64,000 nt of DNA, from the NCBI GenBank assembly GCA_963928475.1, contig CAWVFN010000061.1:1-64000 (forward strand), read 5' to 3'. Source of the DNA: Cryptoclostridium sp963928475 (lineage in GTDB: Bacteria; Bacillota; Dehalobacteriia; UBA7702). The position numbers and the translations under genes are program-made. Shown in pieces: positions 41,285 to 51,415 of the stretch. Position 1 is the stretch's first letter. Every line of letters starts with the position of its first letter. The notes below the pieces were generated by a model that saw nothing but the letters and a program-made list of their open reading frames with translations, did no database searches and was not told the DNA's origin.

Positions 41285-43045
41285 ATGTTAAGACTACTTA
41301 GATATTTAAAGGATTATAAAAAGAATGCGGTTTTAACTCCGCTTTTAGTCATATTTGAAACAGTGGGTGAATTATTGTTAACTTTGACTATAGGTCGTTT
41401 TATTGATGAGTTAGCTAATTCCAGCGCCAATATGACTATGATTTGCCGTTATGGCCTTGTATTATTGGTTATAGCCTTATTTTGTTTTGTCTTTGGCACT
41501 CTTTCTGGCTGGGAATCGGTTAAAGCTGCGGCTGGTTTAGCGAAAAACTTGCGTAATAAGATGTTTGGTCAAATTCAAGATTTTTCCTTTACCAATATAG
41601 ATAAATTTTCCGCCAACAGCTTGGTAACCCGTATGACTACCGATGTTACCAATTTACAAAACGCCTTTATGATGACGTTACGAGTAGCGGCCAAATCACC
41701 GGTTTCCATAATTTGCGCCTTAATAATGGCTTTTCACACAAATTGGCGTTTAGGGCTTATTTATATTGTTTTAATTCCCTGTTTATTTATAGGTCTCATT
41801 ATCATTGCCAGATTGACCTACCCAATTTTTCAGCGGGTGTTCAGAACCTATGACCGTTTAAACGGTATAGTAAGGGAAAATTTGCATGGTATTCGTGTTG
41901 TTAAGGGCTTTGTCCGTGAAGACTATGAGTCTGTAAAATTTGAAAATGTTTCTGGTGAAATCAGAAAGGATTTCACCAAAGCTGAGACTTTAATAGCCTT
42001 TAACCCTTTTATGATGCAATTTTCCATATACCTTTCCCTAATTTTGATTGCCTGGTTTTCCGCTAAAGCCATTGTTGGTTCAGCTAACGGCACTGTGGTT
42101 ACTGGTATAGCCATGACCACAGGCGAGCTGCAGAATATGATTACCTATTCCATGATGATCTTGATGTCTCTGATGATGTTATCCTTAATTTATGTGATGA
42201 TGATGATGTCACGTGAATCAGTACATAGGATTAAGGAAGTATTGGCGGAAGAACCTAATATTAAGGCCCCGGAACAAGGTTTAAGGGAAGTAAGAGATGG
42301 TGAGATCATTTTTAATAACATAGGATTTAGTTATAGCGGAGACGCTCATAAGCTTTGTTTAAGTGATATTAACTTACATATTGCTTCCGGTGAGACTATT
42401 GGCATTATTGGTGGTACCGGTTCAGGTAAAACCTCATTAATTCAGTTAATCCCCAGACTTTATGACGTAACATTAGGCAGTATAAAAGTAGGCGGTAGAG
42501 ATATAAGGGATTATGATTTGACCTCTCTGCGTAAGGCTGTAGCTGTTGTACCCCAAAAGAATCTTCTTTTTGCCGACACGATAAAGGAAAATTTGCGCTG
42601 GGGTAAAGCCGATGCTACTGACGAGGAGATAGTTGCCGTTTGCAAGCAGGCTCAAGCTCATGATTTTATCAGCGCCTTTCCAGATGGCTATGATACTTAC
42701 ATTGAGCAAGGCGGTACAAATGTTTCTGGAGGTCAGAAACAGAGGCTGTGTATCGCCAGGGCCTTACTTAAGGAGCCTAAGGTTTTAATTTTGGATGATT
42801 CGACCAGCGCTGTTGATACTAAGACCGATGCCTTAATACGTCAAGCTTTTCGTTCTTATATTCCGGAGACCACAAAAATTATTATTGCCCAGAGAGTTTC
42901 TTCGGTACAGGATGCAGATAGAATCATTGTTATGTCGGGCGGCAGGATCAGCGCGGTAGGCAAACATGATGAGCTTCTGGCCTCCAGTGATATTTATCGG
43001 GAAGTTTATGAATCCCAGTTGAAAGGAGGCGGTACAGATGAGTAA
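41285..43045 (+). CDS. Heterodimeric ABC exporter, subunit with degenerate site
   Basis: 586 residues: six membrane helices (about 15-330) then the ATPase. Walker A GGTGSGKTS near residue 376, signature NVSGGQKQR near 480, Walker B VLILDDSTSAVD. The residue after the Walker B Asp is Asp in place of the catalytic Glu, as in the TM287/BmrC-type partner of heterodimeric exporters. The gene overlaps the next by 8 bases. Substrate unknown; drug or lipid/peptide export is usual. Confidence 0.9.
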   Translation: MLRLLRYLKDYKKNAVLTPLLVIFETVGELLLTLTIGRFIDELANSSANMTMICRYGLVLLVIALFCFVFGTLSGWESVKAAAGLAKNLRNKMFGQIQDFSFTNIDKFSANSLVTRMTTDVTNLQNAFMMTLRVAAKSPVSIICALIMAFHTNWRLGLIYIVLIPCLFIGLIIIARLTYPIFQRVFRTYDRLNGIVRENLHGIRVVKGFVREDYESVKFENVSGEIRKDFTKAETLIAFNPFMMQFSIYLSLILIAWFSAKAIVGSANGTVVTGIAMTTGELQNMITYSMMILMSLMMLSLIYVMMMMSRESVHRIKEVLAEEPNIKAPEQGLREVRDGEIIFNNIGFSYSGDAHKLCLSDINLHIASGETIGIIGGTGSGKTSLIQLIPRLYDVTLGSIKVGGRDIRDYDLTSLRKAVAVVPQKNLLFADTIKENLRWGKADATDEEIVAVCKQAQAHDFISAFPDGYDTYIEQGGTNVSGGQKQRLCIARALLKEPKVLILDDSTSAVDTKTDALIRQAFRSYIPETTKIIIAQRVSSVQDADRIIVMSGGRISAVGKHDELLASSDIYREVYESQLKGGGTDE

Positions 43046-44900
43046 ATTACAAAAGGGAACAGTGGCTCGTTTGCTGTCATATATTACTAAGCGTCATAAA
43101 AAAGAGTTTACTTTTGTGGTATTGTGTATTCTCATCAGCGTAAGTGCCGCTATGATTGGCAGTCTTTTTATACAGATCATAATCGATGACTATATTTGGG
43201 GCATGCTGGAAACCGGTGAGAATATGTTTGATGGTCTTTTCTTTGTTTTAGTGCTTATGGCCATCGTTTATCTTTTGGGTGCCATTGGTACGTTGTTCTA
43301 TAATAGGGTAATAGCTATAGTAGGTCAAAAAGTTTTAAAGGAGATAAGGGATGATCTGTTTATAAAAATGCAGACCCTGCCTTTAAGTTATTTTGATACC
43401 CATACCCATGGTGATATCATGAGTGTATATACCAATGATACCGACACTTTGCGTCAGTTTATAGCGCAGAGTTTACCTATGATGATTTCTTCGTTAGTAA
43501 CTATAGTTTTTTCTTTTTGTGTTATGATTTATTTCAATGTAGTGTTAGCGTTTATTGTTTTGCTTTTATCTCTTATTATGATTTTAACCGGCAGAGTTAT
43601 GGTAAAACACAGCGGTGCTTATTTTACCAAGCAGCAGTCATCCATGGGCAAAGTTGACGGTTATATTGAAGAGATATTTAGCGGTCTTAAGGTGGTAAAG
43701 ATATTCTGTCATGAGGATGCGGCAAAAGAGAGATTAGGAGAGCTTAATAGCGAATTATATGATAATTCTTTGATGGCCGGCGGTATTTCCATGGTAATGA
43801 TGCCGGTAATGTCGGCCTTTGGTAATTTGCAATACTTGATTGTTGCCGTGGTCGGCGGCGGCATGGCTTTATTTGGCACTGGTATTGTTACCACAACCAT
43901 AGGTACTTTGATATCTTTTTTAAGTTTGGTACGTCAGTTTTCCACCTCCATTACCCAAACAGCTCAACAGATGAACAGTGCTGTTTTAGGTATTGCCGGA
44001 GCCGGCCGGATTTTTGAGTTAATGGACAATGAGTCAGAAAAGGATAATGGTTATGTAACATTAGTACGGGTAAAAGAGGAAAAGGGCGAATTAAGAGAAT
44101 GCAGCCATGGCGGCATATACGCCTGGAAAGAGACGGGTGATGATGGCTCTGTAACCTATACCCAGCTGCAGGGAAATGTGGTTTTTGACCATGTTAATTT
44201 CAGTTATGACGGCAGAAAAACAGTGCTCCATGATATTTCTCTTTACGCCAAACCTGGTCAGAAAATAGCTTTAGTTGGTGCTACCGGTGCTGGTAAAACT
44301 ACGATCACGAATTTGATTAACCGTTTTTATGACTTATCCGAGGGAACAATAACTTATGATGGTATTGATATTACCAAGATTAAAAAGGCGGATTTACGCA
44401 GATCCCTGGGTATTGTTTTGCAGGATGTAAATCTTTTTACCGGCACTATCCTGGATAATATCCGTTATGGCCGTTTAGAAGCCACCGATGAAGAGTGTAT
44501 AGCGGCGGCAAAATTATCTGGGGCTGATGATTTTATAAGGCGTCTTCCTCAAGGTTATCAAACTGTTATTGTAGGTGATAACAATAATCTTTCTCAGGGT
44601 CAGTGTCAGCTTCTTTCCATTGCCCGGGCAGCTGTGGCCGATCCTCCTGTTATGATTTTGGATGAAGCCACTTCCTCCATTGATACCAGGACAGAAGAGT
44701 TGGTACAAAAAGGCATGGATAGGCTGATGCAGGGGAGAACCGTATTTGTTATTGCCCACAGATTATCGACAGTCAGAAATTCTCAAGCCATCATGGTCTT
44801 GTCATATGGTGAAATTATTGAACGAGGCAGCCATGAGCAGTTACTTGCGGCCAAGGGACAGTACTATCAGCTCTATACCGGTGCTTTTGAATTGGAGTAA
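43038..44900 (+). CDS. Heterodimeric ABC exporter, catalytic subunit
   Basis: 620 residues: six membrane helices then an ATPase with Walker A GATGAGKTT near residue 414, signature NLSQGQCQL and Walker B MILDEATSSID with the canonical Glu. An insertion of about 35 residues (about 335-390) lies between the membrane part and the ATPase. Paired with the preceding degenerate subunit, it gives the one-active-site arrangement of this exporter class. Confidence 0.9.
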   Translation: MSKLQKGTVARLLSYITKRHKKEFTFVVLCILISVSAAMIGSLFIQIIIDDYIWGMLETGENMFDGLFFVLVLMAIVYLLGAIGTLFYNRVIAIVGQKVLKEIRDDLFIKMQTLPLSYFDTHTHGDIMSVYTNDTDTLRQFIAQSLPMMISSLVTIVFSFCVMIYFNVVLAFIVLLLSLIMILTGRVMVKHSGAYFTKQQSSMGKVDGYIEEIFSGLKVVKIFCHEDAAKERLGELNSELYDNSLMAGGISMVMMPVMSAFGNLQYLIVAVVGGGMALFGTGIVTTTIGTLISFLSLVRQFSTSITQTAQQMNSAVLGIAGAGRIFELMDNESEKDNGYVTLVRVKEEKGELRECSHGGIYAWKETGDDGSVTYTQLQGNVVFDHVNFSYDGRKTVLHDISLYAKPGQKIALVGATGAGKTTITNLINRFYDLSEGTITYDGIDITKIKKADLRRSLGIVLQDVNLFTGTILDNIRYGRLEATDEECIAAAKLSGADDFIRRLPQGYQTVIVGDNNNLSQGQCQLLSIARAAVADPPVMILDEATSSIDTRTEELVQKGMDRLMQGRTVFVIAHRLSTVRNSQAIMVLSYGEIIERGSHEQLLAAKGQYYQLYTGAFELE

Positions 44901-45045
44901 CAATATTTAGCAGCTGCCTGTCAAAGCTGATATAATTTTTAGTCTTGGCAAGAAGGAGGTATTTCCCTCCTCTGGCTTTAGTCTATGAGCATCGACTGGG
45001 CTTGATATGAGGTAAACAGCAGAATGCCTCGACTTTAACCCAAGT

Positions 45046-45080
45046 AAAAACAGCCTGTCCTTAATAACGGCAGGCTGTTT
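45046..45080 (-). terminator. Terminator of typA
   Basis: AACAGCCTG / CAGGCTGTT stem; on the minus strand it is followed by TTTTTAC. It can also serve the ABC exporter operon from the other side. Confidence 0.75.
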
Positions 45081-45147
45081 ATGTATTATTTGCTTATTGA
45101 ATAAATTTTTTCTCCAACCACTTTAGTGGCTGAATCTGTATAGATCA

Positions 45148-46977
45148 TTATTGATTATTCTTGTTGTGTTTCTGGGCTTTAGCTCTTTGAGCGTGATCCA
45201 AAATCCGTTTTCTGATTCGGAAATTTTCTGGTGTAACCTCTAAAAGCTCATCGTCATTCATAGCTTCCAAGGCTTCTTCCAAACTTAAACGCAGAGGCGG
45301 CGATAGGCGCAAAGCCTCATCACTGCCGGCTGCCCTGGTATTGGTAGCCTGCTTCTTTTTACAGACATTGACGGTGATATCCTCTGTTTTGGGAGAGAAT
45401 CCTACTACCATCCCAGCGTAGACCTTTTCTCCGGGTCCGATAAGGAGAGCTCCTCTTTCCTGGGCATTGTAAAGGCCGTAAGTAATACTTTCCCCTGTTT
45501 CGAAGGCAATAAGGGAACCATTGCTTCTTTTCATAATATCGCCTTTATAAGGTCCATAATTAGCGAATACGGCGTTTAATATACCTTCTCCTCTGGTATT
45601 AGTCAGGAATTCACTGCGGTAGCCGAAAAGTCCCCGGCTGGGAATGATAAATTCCATTTTTATTCTGGAACCCTGGGGCTGCATACCTCGTAGTTCCCCT
45701 TTGCGTGTACCCATACTTTCCATAACAGTACCCATATATTCCTCGGGCACGTCAATTACCAGTTCCTCGTAGGGTTCCAGTTTTTTATCATTGACGGTTT
45801 TATACAGTACTTTAGGGGTGCTGACTTGGAACTCATAGCCTTCTCTGCGCATATTTTCAATGAGTATAGACAGGTGCATTTCCCCGCGTCCCATCACCCG
45901 AAAGCTCTCGGAGCTTTCTGTTTCATCCACATGTAGTGATACATCTTTCAATAATTCCCTAAAGAGCCTGTCCCTTAGTTGACGGGATGTGACATATTTC
46001 CCTTCCTGACCGGCAAAGGGACTGTCATTAACGGAGAAAGTCATTTCTACTGTTGGTTCGGAGATTTTAACAAAGGGCAGAGCTTCCACTAAATCTGGAG
46101 AACAAACAGTATTGCCTATATTTACCCCTTCAATGCCGGAAAAGGAAACAATATCGCCGGCCTTAGCCATATCTACCGGTACTTTATCAAGTCCCTCGAT
46201 TTGATAGACAGCTGTTATTTTTGCTTTAGTGGCGGCGTTTTCGTTAAAATAGTCGCAGACAGATACTTCCTGGTTTTGATGGATTGTACCCCGTTCTATA
46301 CGGCCTATAGCTATACGTCCTACATACTCATTGTAGTCAATAGAGGATACTAAAACCTGCAGGGGAGCATCAGGCTCTCCCTCTGGCGGATCAATATAAT
46401 CCAAGATAGTGTCAAAAAGAGGAGTCAGATCTTTGCCGGGCTTTTCATAATCAAAGGTAGCCGTACCTTCTCTGCCAGAACAGTAAATAAAGGGACTATC
46501 AAGTTGTTCCTCACTGGCACCGAGATCCATAAGTAATTCTAAAACCTCGTCTTCTACTTCTTCAATACGGCGGTCTGGGCGATCGATTTTATTGATAAGG
46601 ACGATTACTTTATGATCGAGATCCAGGGCTTTCTGTAAAACAAAGCGAGTTTGGGGCATAGGTCCCTCTGAGGCGTCTACTAAAAGGACAACGCCGTTTA
46701 CCATTTTTAAGACTCGTTCCACTTCACCGCCGAAATCGGCGTGTCCTGGTGTATCTACGATATTGATTTTGACATCCTTATAATGAACAGAGGTATTTTT
46801 TGAGAGAATAGTTATACCTCTTTCCCTTTCTAAATCATTGGAATCCATGACTCTTTCCTGAACCACCTGATTTTTTCTAAAGGTACCGCTTTGGCTCAGC
46901 ATATGGTCAACTAAGGTGGTTTTGCCATGGTCAACATGGGCTATGATGGCTATATTACGTAAATCTTCTCGTTTCAA
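45148..46977 (-). CDS. typA: Ribosome-associated GTPase TypA/BipA
   Basis: 609 residues, usual length. It starts at TTG (46977) with GGAGG 7 bases upstream. G1 is AIIAHVDHGKTTLVDHML, G3 is VDTPGHADFGGEVERVL, G4 is LINKIDRP, followed by the beta-barrel, EF-G-like domains and the TypA-specific C-terminus (GLFGYRSEFLTNTRGEGILN). It acts in ribosome assembly and stress adaptation. Monocistronic. Confidence 0.97.
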   Translation of the reverse strand: MKREDLRNIAIIAHVDHGKTTLVDHMLSQSGTFRKNQVVQERVMDSNDLERERGITILSKNTSVHYKDVKINIVDTPGHADFGGEVERVLKMVNGVVLLVDASEGPMPQTRFVLQKALDLDHKVIVLINKIDRPDRRIEEVEDEVLELLMDLGASEEQLDSPFIYCSGREGTATFDYEKPGKDLTPLFDTILDYIDPPEGEPDAPLQVLVSSIDYNEYVGRIAIGRIERGTIHQNQEVSVCDYFNENAATKAKITAVYQIEGLDKVPVDMAKAGDIVSFSGIEGVNIGNTVCSPDLVEALPFVKISEPTVEMTFSVNDSPFAGQEGKYVTSRQLRDRLFRELLKDVSLHVDETESSESFRVMGRGEMHLSILIENMRREGYEFQVSTPKVLYKTVNDKKLEPYEELVIDVPEEYMGTVMESMGTRKGELRGMQPQGSRIKMEFIIPSRGLFGYRSEFLTNTRGEGILNAVFANYGPYKGDIMKRSNGSLIAFETGESITYGLYNAQERGALLIGPGEKVYAGMVVGFSPKTEDITVNVCKKKQATNTRAAGSDEALRLSPPLRLSLEEALEAMNDDELLEVTPENFRIRKRILDHAQRAKAQKHNKNNQ

Positions 46978-47119
46978 GGTAAAACCTCCAATAATAAGAA
47001 TATATCTATTATTTTTCGCAAAAACATATTATACACCAAAAAGAGACAAAAGACAAGATAACGCTGTATATCTTTTCAAGTCATAATTTACCTTGAAGAT
47101 TTATTGTGACAGGGGAAAT

Positions 47120-47147
47120 AAAAAAAGCCCCGTTTACGGGGCTTTTT
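47120..47147 (-). terminator. Terminator of the second eutBC pair
   Basis: AAAAAGCCCCG / CGGGGCTTTTT, T-runs on both strands. Confidence 0.88.
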
Positions 47148-47161
47148 GATTTGAGTTGATT

Positions 47162-48049
47162 TTAAAGCACCAAATCCAGACCACTGGTTTTTTGAGTAAT
47201 GATTTTTTCCACTAGGCTGGCGATTTGAGCACCGGCTTCTACCGGCGGAATACCGCCCTTGTGGATATTAGAGATCATGGTGCGCTGAGCTTCTACTGTT
47301 TCCATGGTAGGATGATAGGTAAGATAGGCGCTCATGCTTTCAGCTGTGCCTAAACCTGGTCTTTCACCGATAAGTAAAAGAATCAATTCAGGTTTCAGAA
47401 TCTCGCCGATACAGTTAACTATACCCACACGAGCATTCTTAACAAAAATATCCTTACCTAAGTTATAGCCTAAATTTTGTAAACCTTGCTTGCAAACGGT
47501 GAGAACGTCTTGGATATTGGCGTCTATGGCTTTGGCGCTCAAACCGTCACCGACAACGATTTGTACCTGCGCTCCCTGGGGAGCTTCCTGTTTCAATTTG
47601 GCAATACTGTCATCAGAGAGTACGCGTCCCAGGTCAGGTCTGGTCAAAAATTCATCTTTATCAGCTACTTTTGATTCTAATTGGAGGAATCCCATAGAAT
47701 CTAAAATACCTTGATCTACATGGCTGAGAACAGCATCTTGAGCAACGCCGTGGTCGGCCCGGAATTTTAACATAGTTTTAGTCAACGGACGGGTACCTGT
47801 GCGCCATACGCCGATACGGGCAGAGGTGCTTTGCATCATATCTTCATAGGCGGCTCTGTTTTGGGGATTAGGAACCATCAGAGGATTGCCGAACTGGGAT
47901 ATATCAGGTACTTCACCGGTAGATACTACGGAAGGAGTGGCGCTGACGGTATTATTAGCCGGAGCGGAAGGAGCGGCGGGAGCCACACCGTTGGAGTTTA
48001 ACTGCTGGATAACAGATTGTACTAAATTCTGGATTTCTTGATTATTCAT
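47162..48049 (-). CDS. eutC: Ethanolamine ammonia-lyase small subunit, second copy
   Basis: 295 residues. The N-terminal helix MNNQEIQNLVQSVIQQLNSN is again a targeting-peptide type, followed by an Ala/Pro/Ser linker and the EutC core (ARIGVWRTGTRPLTKTMLKF, QVQIVVGDGLSAKAIDANI, LIGERPGLGTAESMSAYLTY). AAGGAGG precedes the ATG. It follows eutB2 by 12 bases. The retained targeting helix suggests it enters the same microcompartment as the first copy, though it lies about 23 kb away. Confidence 0.93.
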   Translation of the reverse strand: MNNQEIQNLVQSVIQQLNSNGVAPAAPSAPANNTVSATPSVVSTGEVPDISQFGNPLMVPNPQNRAAYEDMMQSTSARIGVWRTGTRPLTKTMLKFRADHGVAQDAVLSHVDQGILDSMGFLQLESKVADKDEFLTRPDLGRVLSDDSIAKLKQEAPQGAQVQIVVGDGLSAKAIDANIQDVLTVCKQGLQNLGYNLGKDIFVKNARVGIVNCIGEILKPELILLLIGERPGLGTAESMSAYLTYHPTMETVEAQRTMISNIHKGGIPPVEAGAQIASLVEKIITQKTSGLDLVL

Positions 48050-48061
48050 TTTCTTGCCTCC

Positions 48062-49423
48062 TTACATCAATACCGAAGCGTCGCCCGCTAATTTGGTGAG
48101 GCGGCCGTTTTCCATTAAGCCGAGTTTTTCCATCCAGGCCTCAAATTCAGCCAAAGGACGGGTTTTAGATATGGCTCTTAAAGAAGCTATATCATGATAG
48201 CTGGTGCTCTGATAGTTCAACATAATATCGTCGCCCATAGGCACGCCCATGAAATAGTTGCAGCCAGCGGTAGTAAGGAGAACAGCCAAGTCTTCCAAGT
48301 CATTTTGGTCGGCTTTCATGTGATTGGTATAGCAAACATCAACGCCCATAGGTACACCGGTAAGTTTGCCCATAAAGTGGTCTTCTAAGCCGGCTCTGGT
48401 AACTTGTTTGCTGTCATAGAGATATTCAGGTCCGATAAAGCCTACAACAGTGTTGACGAGGAAAGGTTGATATCTTTTAGCAAAGCCGTAGCAACGCGCT
48501 TCCAGAGTTACCTGATCGGCGCCGCCGTGGGCTTCTGAGGATAATTCAGAACCTTGTCCAGTTTCAAAGTACATAATATTAGGACCTTCACTGCTGTTAT
48601 ATTTAAGTCCCATTTCTCTGGCTTCCGCCAGTATTTTACCATCTATGCCAAAGGCGGTATTGGCTGCTTCAGTCCCGGCAATACTTTGGAATATGCAGCC
48701 GGTACGGGCGCCGTCCTCAATAGCTTTCATTTGGGTGGTGACGTGGGAGAGTACGCAGATTTGAGTTGGTATTTCCCATTTATCAACAAATTCATTTACA
48801 GCGTCAAGCAGTCTTTTAGTGCCGACTTGATTGTCCTCAACGGGGTTAATACCGATAACCGCATCACCAATACCGTAGGTGAGACCGCTTCTCATTGAGG
48901 CCAGGATGCCGTTTACATCATCGGTGGGGTGGTTGGGCTGTAAGCGAACAGCCAGTCGTCCTTCTTCCCCGATGGTGGTATGGCAATGGGCAGTAACCCT
49001 TAATTTTTGTGCGGCCAGTATCAAGTCAATATTGGACATGATTTTGGCGGCGGCGGCTACCATTTCACTGGTGAGACCGCGGCTTAGTCTTCTTAGGTCA
49101 GCGCCGGTAACCTCATCGGAGAGTATATATTCTCTTAACGCTTCCACTGTCCAGTTTTTGATCTCATTATAAATTGTAAGATTGAGATCGTCCTGAATAA
49201 TCCTGGTAACTTCATCTTCTTCATAGGGAATAACAGGGTTATTACGCAAATCTTCCAGAGTGAGCTCGGAAAGCACGGCTTTGGCCGCTACTCTTTCGGC
49301 TACGCTGTGAGCCGCCACTTCTGCCAAGATATCGCCGGATTTTTCTTCGTTAGCTTTTGCCAAGACGTCTTTCACGTCGCGGAACTGGTAAGAATTGCCA
49401 AATAATTTTGTGCTTAATCGCAT
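48062..49423 (-). CDS. eutB: Ethanolamine ammonia-lyase large subunit, canonical copy
   Basis: 453 residues. Closer to textbook EutB than the operon copy: NTVVGFIGPEYLYDSKQVTR, AGLEDHFMGKLTGVPMGVDV and NHMKADQND are standard. The ligand residues recalled from E. coli (Arg/Gln in VRLQPN, Asn in GINPVED, Glu in YFETGQGSELS) are present. It sits with only eutC, far from the shell genes, with a sigma-A promoter and no sigma-54 motif or AAGTC palindrome upstream. Constitutive ethanolamine use, versus induced use of the operon copy, is a reasonable inference. Confidence 0.93.
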   Translation of the reverse strand: MRLSTKLFGNSYQFRDVKDVLAKANEEKSGDILAEVAAHSVAERVAAKAVLSELTLEDLRNNPVIPYEEDEVTRIIQDDLNLTIYNEIKNWTVEALREYILSDEVTGADLRRLSRGLTSEMVAAAAKIMSNIDLILAAQKLRVTAHCHTTIGEEGRLAVRLQPNHPTDDVNGILASMRSGLTYGIGDAVIGINPVEDNQVGTKRLLDAVNEFVDKWEIPTQICVLSHVTTQMKAIEDGARTGCIFQSIAGTEAANTAFGIDGKILAEAREMGLKYNSSEGPNIMYFETGQGSELSSEAHGGADQVTLEARCYGFAKRYQPFLVNTVVGFIGPEYLYDSKQVTRAGLEDHFMGKLTGVPMGVDVCYTNHMKADQNDLEDLAVLLTTAGCNYFMGVPMGDDIMLNYQSTSYHDIASLRAISKTRPLAEFEAWMEKLGLMENGRLTKLAGDASVLM

Positions 49424-49519
49424 CTCTCCACCTCATTTTTCTGTAAAGATTGAACTAAATTGTTTGTTCTTCTTTTTATCTATATTATTGTTCTACTCAA
49501 GAAGGACAATTCCTTTTAT

Positions 49520-49548
49520 ATTATAGTGTTTTTTTGCTAAAAAGGCAA
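49520..49548 (-). promoter_or_regulatory. Probable sigma-A promoter of the second eutBC pair
   Basis: On the minus strand TTGCCT (49543-49548) and TATAAT (49520-49525) with a 17-base spacer, about 95 bases before eutB. Confidence 0.6.
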
Positions 49549-49686
49549 TATCCTATAGGTTATTTTCTTGAAAAAGGTGGAATTTTATGTTCCGAAAAGT
49601 CATGGTATTTCTTGACAAAGAAAAAATGATATTTTAAAATGCTTTTATGCCATGTAAGTTTTTATATTAGGAGAGGAGATAGGCTA

Positions 49687-50430
49687 ATGAAAAAAATAGC
49701 AGCGCTTTTATTGCTTTGTTTTTGCGCTTTTTGTTTCTGCGCCTGTGTGGCTTCGGATTTAGAGGATAAAGGTACTGATTTCGCTGAAGCCGTGTTTGCC
49801 AGGGATTACGACAGAGCCGCTGAGCAAATGACGGAAAATATGGTTATAAATATGAGTGAGGATGTTATGACGGAATTAGCTGACGCGGCAGAGGATCAGT
49901 TTGGCGCTTTTGATTCTGTGTCTTCGGTAACTATAGGCAGTGATCCAGATTATCCTGACCATACTATAGCCAAGGTAAAGGTAAAGTTGGCGGATAGCTA
50001 TATAATTATGGAGTTAGCCTATAATGAGTCTCAGCAGGTAGATGGTATTAATATTTTGGCTACCGAGGAAATGGCTGGTGCCAGTGGTACAGAAGAAGCC
50101 AACAGTGGTGCATCGGTGAACAGTACGCCTACTGCCTCAGATCGTGGAACCGCTGCCAAAGCTTTTTTAACAGCTGTCTTTAGTGGAGATATGGAAACAG
50201 CCACGGCGTATTTAGGTGAGGATACGCAAAGTGACAGTGCTGTTACATCTATCGCGGCCATGGTTACTGAGGCTGAGTCGAATTACGGTGCTTATGAAGA
50301 AATAGGCGCTGTAAACGATAGTGGTGATACAGTTTTAGTCAATGTGTTATTTACTGACGGCTCGTCTATGTTTGAGATAAGCTTTGATGATAATAATAAA
50401 ATAGTAGGTTTTTCCATCTATGCCCAATAA
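49687..50430 (+). CDS. Lipoprotein with two DUF3887-like modules
   Basis: 247 residues from the ATG at 49687 (AGGAGAGGAG upstream). Signal peptide with lipobox FCAC. Two similar modules follow: FAEAVFARDYDRAAEQM near residue 35 and FLTAVFSGDMETATAYL near 160, each an NTF2-like helix-plus-sheet pattern as in DUF3887 proteins, separated by a Ser/Thr/Ala-rich linker. No catalytic motif. The patatin gene follows 22 bases later. Confidence 0.7.
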   Translation: MKKIAALLLLCFCAFCFCACVASDLEDKGTDFAEAVFARDYDRAAEQMTENMVINMSEDVMTELADAAEDQFGAFDSVSSVTIGSDPDYPDHTIAKVKVKLADSYIIMELAYNESQQVDGINILATEEMAGASGTEEANSGASVNSTPTASDRGTAAKAFLTAVFSGDMETATAYLGEDTQSDSAVTSIAAMVTEAESNYGAYEEIGAVNDSGDTVLVNVLFTDGSSMFEISFDDNNKIVGFSIYAQ

Positions 50431-50452
50431 GTTATAAAGAAAAAGAAAGAAG

Positions 50453-51301
50453 ATGATACTATTGCCGGGCTTAGTTTTGGAGGGTGGTGGTTTCCGGGGT
50501 GTTTTCACTCAAGGAGTACTTGACGCTCTTTTAGATCATGGGATTATGTTTCCTTATGTTGTTGGTGTATCTGCCGGTATCAGTAATGGTTTTTCCTATG
50601 TCAATGGTCAAAGAGGCAGGAACTGGGAGATAGCTGAAAAGTATTATAATGATAAGCGATATTATGGTTATGGTAATTACTTAAAAAATAAGTCTGTATT
50701 TGGCTTGGAGTTTATGTTTGAAACCGTACCTAATGAGCTTATACCCTACGATTACGAGGCCTTAAGAGATTACCAGGGAACAGCTCTTATCGGAGTTACC
50801 CATGGTGTAAGCGGTGAGGCTCGGTTTTTCACCCAGGATCCTGATGATAAAACTAATTTATTGCTTAGGGCCACCTGTTCAATTCCTTTTTTCTTCCCGC
50901 CGGTAAAAATTGATGGCGAAGATTATTTTGACGGTGGTGTGGCGGATCCCATTCCCATAGAGAAGTCCATAGCTGACGGTAATGAAAAAAATTTGATTGT
51001 GCTGACACAGCCTGTTGGTTATAGAAAAACTCTTTCCCGCACCAATGTCCGGGGTGCTAAGATTTTGAAAAAGCAGTATCCTGGTATTGCTAAAGTAATG
51101 CTGGAGCGTCATGAGATATATAACCGACAGCTGGACTATTGTGGAAAACTGGCCAAAAGCGACAATACGGTAGTGCTTTATCCTAAGAAAGCCACTGTTG
51201 TCAGTCGTTTTGAGCGCAATGTCAAGAAGCTGCGTTTACTATATGAAGACGGATATGTGGCTGCGGAGTCCAATATGACAGCGATAAAGAATTTGTTTTA
51301 A
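50453..51301 (+). CDS. Patatin-like phospholipase
   Basis: 282 residues, about the length of the YjjU/RssA-type bacterial patatins. Oxyanion loop LEGGGFRGVFTQGVLD near residue 8, nucleophile elbow GVSAGISNGF (Ser near 41), and catalytic Asp in YFDGGVADPIPIEKSI near 160. It probably hydrolyses acyl groups of lipids in the cytoplasm or at the membrane. No signal peptide. Co-transcribed with the lipoprotein upstream. Confidence 0.9.
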   Translation: MILLPGLVLEGGGFRGVFTQGVLDALLDHGIMFPYVVGVSAGISNGFSYVNGQRGRNWEIAEKYYNDKRYYGYGNYLKNKSVFGLEFMFETVPNELIPYDYEALRDYQGTALIGVTHGVSGEARFFTQDPDDKTNLLLRATCSIPFFFPPVKIDGEDYFDGGVADPIPIEKSIADGNEKNLIVLTQPVGYRKTLSRTNVRGAKILKKQYPGIAKVMLERHEIYNRQLDYCGKLAKSDNTVVLYPKKATVVSRFERNVKKLRLLYEDGYVAAESNMTAIKNLF

Positions 51302-51305
51302 GAGA

Positions 51306-51329
51306 GAGCGGGGATTTTTCCCCGCTGTT
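51306..51329 (+). terminator. Terminator of the lipoprotein-patatin operon
   Basis: GCGGGGA / TCCCCGC stem followed by TGTTTTA. Confidence 0.78.
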
Positions 51330-51415
51330 TTATGCGATTTTTTAGTCAATATGGTGTCATATTTAAGTAAATTTGTTATATTTATATAAAATCTCTGGTA
51401 CAGTCTGCCAATGTG

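Noticed and set aside
41285..44900. Degenerate Walker B in the first ABC subunit as an inactivating mutation
   Set aside because: An Asp in place of the catalytic Glu in one subunit is normal for heterodimeric ABC exporters.
49424..49686. A sigma-54 promoter for the second eutBC pair
   Set aside because: GG and GC pairs on the minus strand do not have the 10-base spacing; a sigma-A-type promoter is present instead.
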